From Rhodopirellula sp. P2 (GTDB lineage: Bacteria; Planctomycetota; Planctomycetia; Pirellulales; Pirellulaceae), in contig NZ_CP118225.1 of assembly GCF_028768465.1 (NCBI RefSeq), positions 6,987,001 to 7,051,000 of the forward strand: a stretch of DNA of 64,000 nt, given 5' to 3'. A program made the position numbers and the translations under genes. Below the pieces are notes generated by a model. The model made no database searches, had not been told where the DNA came from, and saw nothing but the letters and a program-made list of their open reading frames with translations. Below, piece by piece: positions 24,027 through 32,775 of this stretch (the stretch's first letter is position 1; every line of letters starts with the position of its first letter).

Positions 24027-25708
24027 TCGACAACGTTCCCGAACTTCCGCCAAACGATCATCGATGGTGGGAAACCGGGGTGATCTACCAGATCTACCCG
24101 CGTTCGTTCCAAGATCGCAATGGCGACGGGGTCGGTGACCTAGCGGGAATCGAGACGCGGTTGGATCACCTGGTGACGCTGGGGATCGATGCGATTTGGC
24201 TCTCGCCGATCTACCCGTCCCCGATGGCGGACTTCGGCTACGACGTGGCTGACTACTGCGACATCGATCCGATCTTCGGTGATCTCGATGCCTTCGATCG
24301 GTTGCTGGCCGCGATTCACTCGCGAGGGCTCAAGCTGCTGCTGGATTTTGTGCCCAACCATTCCTCGGACCAACACCCCTGGTTCGTCGAAAGCCGTTCG
24401 GCTCGCGACCATCCCAAACGCGACTGGTACATCTGGCGCGACCCATCGCCCGGTGGCGGACCGCCCAACAACTGGATCAGTGACTTTGGCGGCTCATCCT
24501 GGCAATGGGACGAAGCCACGCAGCAATACTACCTGCACGCGTTCCTGCCGCAGCAACCCGATCTCAATTGGCGGAATCCGGAACTGCGTCAGGCGATGAT
24601 GCAGGTGCTGCAATTCTGGTTGGATCGCGGCGTCGATGGATTCCGCATCGACGTGCTGTGGCACATCATCAAAGACGCCGACCTAACGGACAATCCAATC
24701 AACCCGAACTGGACGCCCGACCAAACTCAGCGAGATCAGTTGCTTCAGTTGCACTCGACCGATCAACCCGAAGCTCATCAGATCGCCGCCGAATTCCGAG
24801 CCCTGGCCGACAGCGATGGCGACCGCGTCCTGATCGGCGAGATCTGCTTGCCTGACGATCGTCTGGCGCGTTGGTTCGGCACCGAGGATCGCCCCGAAGT
24901 CCATTTCCCGGTCAACTTTCACCTGATCGAAAGCGAATGGAAGGCGGATACCCTGTGCCGGATGATCGCCGACTACGAGCAATCGCTTCCGGCATTTGGT
25001 TGGCCCAACTGGGTCTTCGGCAGTCACGATGCACCTCGCATCGCGGCCCGACTGGGAGACGCTCAATCCCGAGTGGCCGCCATGCTGTTGCTGACCCTTC
25101 GCGGCACCCCGACGCTCTACCAAGGCGACGAGATCGGGATTGGCGAAGTGACCATTCCTCGCGATCGGGTTCGTGACCCACAGGATCTGCGGCAACCCGA
25201 GTTGGGGATCGGTCGCGATCGTTCCCGCACACCGATGCCCTGGGATGATTCCGCTCACGCCGGATTCAGCACCGTCGAACCATGGCTGCCACTGGGTGAC
25301 GATTGGCAGACACGGAATGTTGCGGCGCAGAACCAAGACCCTCAATCGATTCTGGCTCTCTACCAAACGCTGCTCGCACTGCGGCGAAGTCACCCGGCAC
25401 TGACGATCGGCGACCTCGTGCACCTGCAATCCGCCAACAACATGCTCTCCTTTGAACGGCAGCATGGCGACGAACGACTGTGGATCGCCCTGAACCTCAG
25501 TGACCAAACCCAGTACCTCAGTGACCTGACCGAGGCGCTGCCCATGTCCCCCGCAGTTGCCTCAGGTACGGCACCAGGAACCGTCCCAGACGTCGCCCTC
25601 AATATCTCCCAATTCACGCTTCTCTGCTCAACATCAACACCTCGACCGCTGGATGGCACGCTGGCGCCCAACGAAGGTCTCCTCCTGCAACGAAGAAAGC
25701 AATCCTAA
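24023..25708 (+). CDS. GH13 alpha-glucosidase-like enzyme
   Basis: A 561-residue (beta/alpha)8 GH13 enzyme of the oligo-1,6-glucosidase/alpha-glucosidase group. It has GVIYQIYPRSFQDRNGDGVGDLAGI at the N-terminus, LDFVPNHSSDQHPWF, DGFRIDVLWH (nucleophile-type Asp210), LIGEICL (acid/base-type Glu273) and GSHDAPR (Asp336). All three catalytic acids are present. It starts with GTG overlapping the GH130 stop. It may hydrolyse or transfer alpha-glucosyl units; a phosphorylase role is possible but not shown. No signal peptide, so it is cytoplasmic. Confidence 0.9.
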   Translation: MIDNVPELPPNDHRWWETGVIYQIYPRSFQDRNGDGVGDLAGIETRLDHLVTLGIDAIWLSPIYPSPMADFGYDVADYCDIDPIFGDLDAFDRLLAAIHSRGLKLLLDFVPNHSSDQHPWFVESRSARDHPKRDWYIWRDPSPGGGPPNNWISDFGGSSWQWDEATQQYYLHAFLPQQPDLNWRNPELRQAMMQVLQFWLDRGVDGFRIDVLWHIIKDADLTDNPINPNWTPDQTQRDQLLQLHSTDQPEAHQIAAEFRALADSDGDRVLIGEICLPDDRLARWFGTEDRPEVHFPVNFHLIESEWKADTLCRMIADYEQSLPAFGWPNWVFGSHDAPRIAARLGDAQSRVAAMLLLTLRGTPTLYQGDEIGIGEVTIPRDRVRDPQDLRQPELGIGRDRSRTPMPWDDSAHAGFSTVEPWLPLGDDWQTRNVAAQNQDPQSILALYQTLLALRRSHPALTIGDLVHLQSANNMLSFERQHGDERLWIALNLSDQTQYLSDLTEALPMSPAVASGTAPGTVPDVALNISQFTLLCSTSTPRPLDGTLAPNEGLLLQRRKQS

Positions 25709-25709
25709 G

Positions 25710-26756
25710 ATGCGAATCGCAATGCTGGCCCCGATCGCGTGGCGAACTCCTCCCCGAGCGTACGGCCCTTGGGAACTGGTCACCAGCATGTTGACCGAAG
25801 CCCTGGTGGCGCGGGGCGTGGACGTGACCCTGTTCGCCACGCTCGACAGTCAAACGTCGGGAAAGCTCGCTGGCGTGGTCCCGGCACCCTACAGCGAGGA
25901 CGCATCGATCGACGCAAAGGTTTGGGAATTCCGGCATCTGGCTCATCTGTTTGAACAAGCCGACCAGTTTGATTTGATCCACAACCAAGCCGACTTTCCC
26001 GCCCACGCCTTCGCCCGGATGATCGACACGCCGATCGTCACCACCATTCACGGATTCTCCTCCGACCGCATCCTGCCGATGTACCAGGAGTTCCAGGACG
26101 TGGTGCATTACGTCGCGATCAGCGATGCCGACCGGCATCCCCGCCTGCGGTACGCGGCCACCATCCATCATGGCATCCCAATCGACGAGTTCCCGTTCCA
26201 AGCGAAGCTCCGCGATGAGCTGTTGTTCTTTGGCCGCATCCATCCCGACAAGGGTGCCGCGGAAGCGATCACGGTGGCGCGGCGGAGCGGACGCCCGCTG
26301 CACATGTACGGTCTGGTGCAAGACCGTGAGTACCATCAATCACACGTCGTGCCGGCCGATGATGGCGTGCACATGACCTATCACGGGGTGGTCGGCGGGA
26401 AGCAACGACTGGACGCCTTGGGCAACGCACGAGCGTTGTTGCACCTGATCAACTTTGACGAACCCTTTGGCCTGTCGGTGATCGAAGCGATGGCCTGCGG
26501 GACCCCCGTCATTGCCACCCGGCGCGGCTCGATGCCCGAACTGATCGAGCACGGCGTCACAGGTTTCCTGGTCGACAACTTAGAAGAAGCGAACCAAGCG
26601 ATCGAGCGGATTGACGAGATCGACCGAGCCACCGTTCGGCGAGCGGTCGCAGAACGTTTCTCCATCGACCGAATGGCCGACGCCTACCAGGCCCTCTACC
26701 ACCAAATCACATCGTCCCCCCACTCACACGCCCCGTCGGAAAAAAGCACCACCTGA
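25710..26756 (+). CDS. GT4 glycosyltransferase
   Basis: A 348-residue GT-B fold glycosyltransferase: N-terminal MRIAMLAPIAWRTPPRAYGPWE, donor-site region LLFFGRIHPDKGAAEAI (about 170), and NFDEPFGLSVIEAMACGTPVIATRRGSMPELIEHG with the E-x7-E motif near 255-263. The longer open frame from 25557 overlaps the GH13 gene; the ATG at 25710, one base after the GH13 stop, is the proper start. It is the last gene of the operon; repeats begin about 20 bases after it. Confidence 0.88.
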   Translation: MRIAMLAPIAWRTPPRAYGPWELVTSMLTEALVARGVDVTLFATLDSQTSGKLAGVVPAPYSEDASIDAKVWEFRHLAHLFEQADQFDLIHNQADFPAHAFARMIDTPIVTTIHGFSSDRILPMYQEFQDVVHYVAISDADRHPRLRYAATIHHGIPIDEFPFQAKLRDELLFFGRIHPDKGAAEAITVARRSGRPLHMYGLVQDREYHQSHVVPADDGVHMTYHGVVGGKQRLDALGNARALLHLINFDEPFGLSVIEAMACGTPVIATRRGSMPELIEHGVTGFLVDNLEEANQAIERIDEIDRATVRRAVAERFSIDRMADAYQALYHQITSSPHSHAPSEKSTT

Positions 26757-26775
26757 GGTGGCATCGCCACTCGTG

Positions 26776-27116
26776 TCCGCTCTCCCACACGCTTCGTGGG
26801 GAAAGAGGGTGAGGGAGCATCCCAACCAAGCGTCCACCGCCAACCACCTGCCACCGCTCCCGACGAAGAGGCCGTGCAGTTCACAAGTGCCGTGCTCGCA
26901 AGGTTGAAATCACCCTCCTGAACGCAGTTGGGGAGGGTCGGAATGCGAGCGTCCAGCGAGAATTCCGGGGAGGGCACCAGCGCCACCATCTCCCAACCAG
27001 TCCCAACGGGACGACAGGCTGTCGCCACGGGCACCAGCCCGTGGATTCAAAGACCACCAGCAACACAAAAGCCCTGAAGGGGCGACAGGAGTCGTTGCAA
27101 GAAGCCGCAACGCTTG
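26776..27116 (+). repeat. Hairpin-rich dispersed repeat, copy A
   Basis: First of five related copies. A unit runs from TCC.CTCTCCCACACGCTTCGTGGGG to GTTGCAAGAAGCCGCAACGCTTG. It contains a perfect 8-bp stem CCACGGGC/GCCCGTGG with ACCA loop at 27025-27044, and further stems around CTCTCCCAC...GTGGGG. Open frames across it change between copies, so it is judged non-coding. Confidence 0.8.
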
Positions 27117-27462
27117 TCCCCTCTCCCACACGCTTCGTGGGGGAGAGGGTGAGGGTGAGGGGGCATCCCAACCAAGCGTCCACCGCCAACCACCTGTCAC
27201 CTCTCCCGACGAAGAGGCCGTGCAGTTTTCAAGTGCCGTGCTCGCAAGGTTGAAATCACCCTCCTGAACGCAGTTGGGGAGGGTCGGAATGCGAGCGTTC
27301 AGCGAGAATTCCGGGGAGGGCACCAGCACGACCATCGCCCAACCAGTCCCAACGGGACGACAGGCTGTCGCCACGGGCACCAGCCCGTGGAATCAAAGAC
27401 CACCAGCAACACAAAAGCCCTGAAGGGGCGACAGGAGTCGTTGCAAGAAACCGCAACGCTTG
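27117..27462 (+). repeat. Hairpin-rich dispersed repeat, copy B
   Basis: Directly abuts copy A and is nearly identical over about 340 bases. Copies A and B share an 80-base internal stretch around GAGGCCGTGCAGTT...CACCCTCCTGAACGCAG that copies C-E replace with a short GTGGGGAGAGGTCGGATGC segment. Confidence 0.8.
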
Positions 27463-27470
27463 AAACCCAC

Positions 27471-28043
27471 TCAGCCTTCAATGGAAGTCGGGTTGGTATG
27501 CACGAGCCTTGGCGATTCGCAGGCCTCGCAGTCGCGATAGAAACAAAGCCCTTTCTTGCGAAGCTTCGCTTTGGTGCCGCACAGCTCGCACTTTTGCGGC
27601 ACGCTTTTCGTCTGGCTGCAAGCTCGGCACCGAAGATAGTAACCATGCCGACCGTAAAGAATCTCGACATCCGAAACGCCGCAACCTTCGCAGTTCGTCT
27701 TTGCATCCGATGGACCGGCGTCTGCAGTCGTAACAGGCTTGACCGCTCTCGTCTCGGCGGCTGGAGTCCTGGCAGCGACCGGCGGTGGGTTCGTTGTTCG
27801 CTGAGGTTCCCTTCGGCTTACCAAAAACTCGCGGATGGACGCCATTTCTTGATCCGTGAACGGACCAACATGGTGATCCTCCAATCGCTTGGCTTCCTCC
27901 TTTCCCGCCTTCACAAACTTCACGAATCCCTTGATGCCTTGAGTCTCTTGGTACGCGTTCGCTTTTTCAGTCAGTTCCGCGACCACTCGATCCGCCTTCA
28001 TCAACTCAGGCGGACTGGCGCCATTGCGTTCGATCACGCCCAA
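27471..28043 (-). CDS. Zinc-ribbon protein, probable C-terminal part of a NERD-type nuclease
   Basis: A 190-residue soluble protein. The C-terminal 70 residues carry four Cys pairs (CEGC, CRAC, CELC, CEAC) around GRHGYYLRC and KAKLRKKGLCFYRDC. That arrangement resembles the zinc-ribbon tail of nuclease-related-domain (NERD) proteins. The segment GIKGFVKFVKAG...FTDQEMASIREFL could be the end of the nuclease-side domain, but the catalytic core is missing. It is therefore either a truncated gene or a small zinc-binding protein. It sits directly beside repeat copy B, which may have caused the loss. Confidence 0.5.
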   Translation of the reverse strand: MGVIERNGASPPELMKADRVVAELTEKANAYQETQGIKGFVKFVKAGKEEAKRLEDHHVGPFTDQEMASIREFLVSRREPQRTTNPPPVAARTPAAETRAVKPVTTADAGPSDAKTNCEGCGVSDVEILYGRHGYYLRCRACSQTKSVPQKCELCGTKAKLRKKGLCFYRDCEACESPRLVHTNPTSIEG

Positions 28044-28244
28044 ACCCGGATCGATTCAAACCGTCTCCGCTCACAGACTCCTCTATCGATCGCAGACGGT
28101 ATCCATTCTGTGCCTAACTGTCTGAAATGTGCGTTGTTGTGACAATGAAACATCGTGTTAGCATTGCCTGACACAGCGAAAAACGCGAACGTTCCTTCTC
28201 GACACGACAGCATTTCGCCACATCGAATGGAAAGACAAGAAATC

Positions 28245-29414
28245 ATGAGTCTGAAAAAGCATCCTTCGATCATTGCCTTGTTGATGGCCAGTGTCGTCAT
28301 GCCGTTGCTCGTCCCCTTCGTTTCCGCCCAAGAGCCGAGCAACGAACCGACCAACACACGCGCGACCGAATTGGAACTCCACGCCTCACTCGATCAAGCC
28401 GTTGGCAACATTGCGTTCCTGCCTGACGGACAGCTTGTCTTCAGTCATCATCCGTTTTTCAAACCGGGTGTTCGCGTCGCCACCTACGACGCCGCGACGG
28501 GAGCCGTCACACCGTTTCCCAACCAGCAATGGAACACTCCTCGCAGCGAAAACGATTGGTACCTCGACGACGTGCTCGGCATTCGCAATGACGGCGACGG
28601 GGTGGTTTGGATCCTGGACATGGGCACTCGAAACGACATCACGCCCAAACTGGTTGGCTGGGACGCCCACAAAAACGAACTTCATCGGCTCCTTTACATC
28701 CCGGCCCCGGCAAGTCGCGAAACGTCGCAGCTCAACGACTTTGTGATCGACACCAAGCGTCAATTGGTCGTGATCGCCGATGAAGGCATCGGCCGCGGTG
28801 GCGACGGATCCAAGGCCGCACTGGTGGTCGTCGACTTGAAGACCGGGAAGACTCGTCGCTTGTTAGAAGGACGGTCGATGACGAAGGCGGACACGAATTC
28901 GCCCATCCTGATCAACGGAAAACCCATGAGCGTTTCGCAGGATGGCCAGCCGTCGCCGATCCACGTCGGTTGCGACGGAATCACGTTGGACGCCGCCAAC
29001 GAGTGGCTCTACTTCTGCCCGCTTTGCGGCACGAAGATCTATCGCGTGCGCATGGACGCCGTCGCAAACGAATCGCTTTCTCAAGACGACTTGGCGGCGG
29101 CCGTGGAAACGTACAGCGACAAAGTCAACAACGGTGGGCTCTCGATCGACACGGCCGGCAACCTGTACTCGACGAATGTCGAAAGCCGTAGCATTGGCTT
29201 CGTCTCAGGTGACCAAAAGCAATACTCTCAACTGGCCTTTGACGATCGGATGCTGTGGCCGGACGGGATCAGTTTCAACCAAGACGGCTACATGTACGTG
29301 TCCGCCGCTCAAGTTCACTTGGGCGCCCCCTTCAACGGCGGCACCGACCAAACGTCCAAGCCGTTTTACATCTTCCGGTTCAAGCCCCAAGCACCGGGAA
29401 TCATCGGTCGGTAG
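28245..29414 (+). CDS. Major royal jelly protein-family secreted protein
   Basis: A 389-residue exported beta-propeller protein: signal peptide (SIIALLMASVVMPLLVPFVSAQ) followed by an MRJP/yellow-family domain with IAFLPDGQLVFSHHPF, DDVLGIRNDGDGVVWILDMG, LNDFVIDTKRQLVVIADEG, GCDGITLDAANEWLYFCPLCG and MLWPDGISFNQDGYMYV. The ATG at 28245 is used; an upstream frame to 28155 adds no signal-like sequence. Bacterial members are of unknown function and may be ligand-binding or lactonase-like. It lies between the two repeat clusters. Confidence 0.85.
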   Translation: MSLKKHPSIIALLMASVVMPLLVPFVSAQEPSNEPTNTRATELELHASLDQAVGNIAFLPDGQLVFSHHPFFKPGVRVATYDAATGAVTPFPNQQWNTPRSENDWYLDDVLGIRNDGDGVVWILDMGTRNDITPKLVGWDAHKNELHRLLYIPAPASRETSQLNDFVIDTKRQLVVIADEGIGRGGDGSKAALVVVDLKTGKTRRLLEGRSMTKADTNSPILINGKPMSVSQDGQPSPIHVGCDGITLDAANEWLYFCPLCGTKIYRVRMDAVANESLSQDDLAAAVETYSDKVNNGGLSIDTAGNLYSTNVESRSIGFVSGDQKQYSQLAFDDRMLWPDGISFNQDGYMYVSAAQVHLGAPFNGGTDQTSKPFYIFRFKPQAPGIIGR

Positions 29415-29528
29415 CGTTCCTAAACCACGACCGAAAAGGAAGCCTCGACACCGGAGTCCAAACCGCCAGCCCTGTGGGTCCGACGGCATGGCACTCCGGT
29501 CCATTCCGTTAACCTGCAAGCCTGAGCC

Positions 29529-30314
29529 ATGTCCCAACCAATCACTCTCGGTGTGACTGATCTCTCATTTCATCATGTGACCGGGTCCCTGGTCGCCCAT
29601 GTTCTGACCGAGATGGGGTTGGAGGTCGAACGTGTTCGTTCACCTCACGAAGCGAACTTTCAAAAACTGAAGTCCGGCGAAGTCGACCTGCTGGCTTCAG
29701 CATGGCTGCCATCCAGCCACGGGGGATACAAAGCGGAAGTCGAGCGGACCGTGCCGCTGCTCGAACTGGGCCTGCACTACCAACCGTATGCGTTGTGGGG
29801 CGTGCCGGAATACGTTCCCGCGGACGAAGTGCGGGAGATTGCCGACCTGCTGAAACCGGATGTGATCGCCAAGCTGAACCGCGACATCCAAGGCATCAAC
29901 CCTGGCGCCGGAATCACGCGATTCTCCATTCAGATGATGGACGAGTATGGATTGAACGAGGCTGGGTATCAGTTTCATCCCGGCACCGAAGAGGATTGTT
30001 TCGGCGCGTTTGAGCGAGCGGTTGAAACCAAGCAATGGTTGGTGGTCCCGTTGTGGAAACCTCAATTCCTGCACCACCAACACGCCATCCGTGAGCTGGT
30101 CGAGCCCAAAGGGTTGTTAGGGACGGTCGACAAGGCCGTGCTGCTCTTGCGACAAGACAAGCAGTCGATGTTCAGCAAGGACCAGCTTCAAACGCTTGAT
30201 CGATTGAAGTTTTCAAACGAGATCATCGCTGAGCTGGATCACCGAGTCTGTCGAGAGGGCCAATCGCTCGACCAAGTGACCGGAAACTGGCTGGCCACTC
30301 ATCCAGTGGCTTGA
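29529..30314 (+). CDS. OpuAC-type (glycine betaine/choline) substrate-binding protein, no signal peptide
   Basis: A 261-residue type II binding protein: ITLGVTDLSFHHVTGSLVAHVL at the N-terminus, GEVDLLASAWLPSSHGGY (the aromatic box region), YALWGVPEYV, INPGAGITRFSIQMMDEYGL and KQWLVVPLWKPQFLHH. It matches ProX/OpuAC proteins in length and motifs. There is no signal peptide or lipobox, and no permease or ATPase gene is adjacent, so it may be a cytosolic sensor, or its transporter lies elsewhere. The start rests on the ATG at 29529. Confidence 0.85.
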   Translation: MSQPITLGVTDLSFHHVTGSLVAHVLTEMGLEVERVRSPHEANFQKLKSGEVDLLASAWLPSSHGGYKAEVERTVPLLELGLHYQPYALWGVPEYVPADEVREIADLLKPDVIAKLNRDIQGINPGAGITRFSIQMMDEYGLNEAGYQFHPGTEEDCFGAFERAVETKQWLVVPLWKPQFLHHQHAIRELVEPKGLLGTVDKAVLLLRQDKQSMFSKDQLQTLDRLKFSNEIIAELDHRVCREGQSLDQVTGNWLATHPVA

Positions 30315-30348
30315 TACAGATCCGAAAGTCTGGGTCGCCGGAACCTGC

Positions 30349-30580
30349 ACCAAGCGTCCACCGCCAACCACCTGCCACCTCTCCCGACGAAGTGGGGAGA
30401 GGTCGGATGCGAGCGTCCAGCGACGCATCCGGGGAGGGCACCAGCACGACCATCGCCCAACCAGTCCCAACGGGACGACACGTTGTCGCCACGGGCACAA
30501 GCCCGTGGATTCAAAGACCACCAGCAACACAAAAGCCCTGAAGGGGCGACAGGAGTCGTTGCAAGAAGCCGCAACGCTTG
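30349..30580 (+). repeat. Hairpin-rich dispersed repeat, copy C
   Basis: A 5'-truncated copy beginning at the CAAGCGTCCACCGCC part of the unit, 35 bases after the binding-protein gene. It keeps the CCACGGGC/GCCCGTGG stem (with ACAA loop) and the GCAACGCTTG end. Confidence 0.8.
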
Positions 30581-30866
30581 TCCCCTCTCCCACACGCTTC
30601 GTGGGGGAGAGGGTGAGGGTGAGGGGGCATCCCAACCAAGCGTCCACCGCCAACCACCTGTCACCTCTCCCGACGAAGTGGGGAGAGGTCGGATGCAAGC
30701 GTTCAGCGACGCATCCGGGTGAGGGCATCAGCACGACCATCCCCAACCAGTCCCAACGGGACGACAGGCTGTCGCCACGGGCACCAGCCCGTGGACTCAA
30801 AGACCACCAGCAACACAAAAGCCCTGAAAGGGCGACAGGAGTCGTTGCAAGAAGCCGCAACGCTTG
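30581..30866 (+). repeat. Hairpin-rich dispersed repeat, copy D
   Basis: Abuts copy C. It has the full CTCTCCCACACGCTTCGTGGGGGAGAG hairpin at its start and the GTGGGGAGAGGTCGGATGC variant in its middle. A 29-base piece (30699-30727) recurs at 16015-16043. Confidence 0.8.
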
Positions 30867-31120
30867 TCCCCTCTCCCACACACTGCGTGGGGAAGAGCGT
30901 GAGGCGGCGTCCACCGCCAACCACCTGTCACCTCTCCCGACGAAGTGCGGAGAGGTCGGATGCAAGCGTCCAGCGACGCATCCGGGTGAGGGCATCAGCA
31001 CGACCATCTCCCAACCAGTCCCAACGGGACGACAGGCTGTCGCCACGGGCACCAGCCCGTGGAATCAAAGACCACCAGCAACACAAAAGCCCTGAAGGGG
31101 CGACAGGAGTCGTTGCAAGA
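30867..31120 (+). repeat. Hairpin-rich dispersed repeat, copy E
   Basis: Abuts copy D, with a shortened and mutated first hairpin (CACACACTGCGTGGGG). It breaks off at GTTGCAAGA near 31120. Confidence 0.78.
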
Positions 31121-31565
31121 GCGCCCCAACCCCTTGTTTCCTCACCCCAGCGTTTCATTGGGAAGAGGCTCGGGCCGAGGTAGGTGATGCAAAGTCACAA
31201 CCCGCCGAATCAGCAAGGCCGCCCACGTCATCCGACCCGCAACCGCTCGTTGATTTTGTTGATAGGTTGGCCACTCTTGGCCGACTTCCCCAGCTCCGAC
31301 GGGCAAGAGTGCCCATCCTACAAGCCTTCAAGCATCATTGACGACTCAATCAACAGCCTGGTCAGCGAGGCACGCACCTGCCTCCGCCCCATCAGCACGT
31401 CTGCAAGCCTACTCCGCCTCATCCAAATCCGACGTCACCTTCGCAACCAGCAATGCTTCACTGGGCACTTAATGCTGCCACACGCCTGGCTCCCCACCAA
31501 TCCCAGCGTGCTCTTCAACTCTTTCTCGCGTCCTCGGGGGTCGTCGATAATATCATGTCCCATTA
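31121..31565. other. Intergenic region after repeat cluster
   Basis: About 445 bases with no supported gene or RNA. The short open frames have no domain or start context. Confidence 0.4.
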
Positions 31566-32628
31566 TCAGCAGATGCTGTGTAAAAAGTTAGCGAATTCCC
31601 AGAGTTGGCGTTTTTGCGAGGGCAGGAGACCTTCAGGGTCAAAGTGCATCACTTCATTTCGGGCGATACGGATTTCTTCCAATCTCGCTATAAAAATATT
31701 GCGTTCAACGTTGATCGACAGTCGGTCCCAGTTCGCCGGATTTTCGAGTAGTCGTCGGTATTGTCCGAAGGTCAAATCGGTCACGTCGTTGATCTCGCGA
31801 TCATCGTCCTTCTTGACTGAGCGGATGTCCTCTTGCGTGAAGTGATTTGCAATTAAACTTCGCAGGAACCGCTCAATCTCGCCGACGAGCAAGTAAGGCT
31901 TTGCGAGTTCGTAGAACGACTTTGCGACATCATAGGCCGTGATGATCCCGGACATTTCGCGTTTCTGGTTGCGGACCAACACGCATCCGTACTTCAAGAC
32001 ACGATCCACGGCCTCGAACATGGAATCACTTTGTTCGATGATCTGCGGCTGCATCATGCAGTTAGTAGCAAGCTCGGCTGGCTCGCTGGATGCGTTTGCT
32101 TGAGCAATGCTCTTCCAGCTCCCCACGCCTCGAACCTCGCATCACGGGAATCTGATCGATATCTTTCAACAGCATCGTCATCGTGGCTTGCGAGATCGTG
32201 TCATCAGGAAGCACCGAGACAACCGCTTTTGGTGCGTATGCAAAGTGGCTGCCCCGAAACGTTGGGTTATCGATGATGCTCAAGGTAACCGGCGCAGCGA
32301 TTTCCTCGGGAGGCTCGTACTCCTCAATCTCTTCGGTTAGCTCAGTCTTCGGGGGATCCGTTTCCAATTCGTCGACCTTGTCTTCCGAATCGTGATCGCC
32401 GCCTGCCAGGCGAACGAAGTAAACTTGATTGTCTAAGAACTCGTCTTGGATGTCTGGCTCGGTTCGGAGCCGGACCGACTCTAACGCCTCACTGATTTGC
32501 TTCACGACGTGCTCACGCCGACGCGAATATCCAAACCAGCCGAGAAGCGTCCGTACCTTCGCACGCCGCTTCTTGCTTTGACCAACAACATCGTTGGCGA
32601 TTTCCTGAAGTGGATCGGGAATCGTCAA
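31566..32628 (-). pseudogene. CBS-HEPN protein gene broken by a frameshift
   Basis: Two overlapping minus-strand frames (32628-32062 and 32126-31566) read as one protein. The first gives an acidic N-terminal region and half a CBS domain ending IDQIPVMRGSRR. The other frame resumes exactly at the expected next residues, VGSWKSIAQAN, then completes the second CBS motif (LVRNQKREMSGIITAYDV). The C-terminal part (GEIERFLRSLI, DLTFGQYRRLLENPANW, IARNEVMHFDPE) looks like a Swt1-type HEPN domain with an RNxxxH-like RNase motif. One base near 32133 is missing or two are inserted. This could also be a sequencing error or programmed shift, but no slippery sequence is evident. Confidence 0.7.
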
Positions 32629-32775
32629 ATGGCTGCTCCGTAGGTATTTCGGTCAATAATGGTAACGGATTTATTTGCGGAGTTGCACCTGGATCGCCGT
32701 TCAACAGCGGCGCTGCGTCTCCATCTGCCTAGCAATACAATGCAGATCTCAGAACAGATAAATGGTTAGAGGAAC

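Noticed and set aside
26776-31120. CRISPR-like array
   Set aside because: Units are 230-345 bases, abut one another without unique spacers, and no cas gene is nearby.
30213-31183. Long open frames on both strands through the repeat cluster
   Set aside because: They come from repeat sequence read several times, start inside neighbouring genes and have no domain; equivalent frames exist on both strands.
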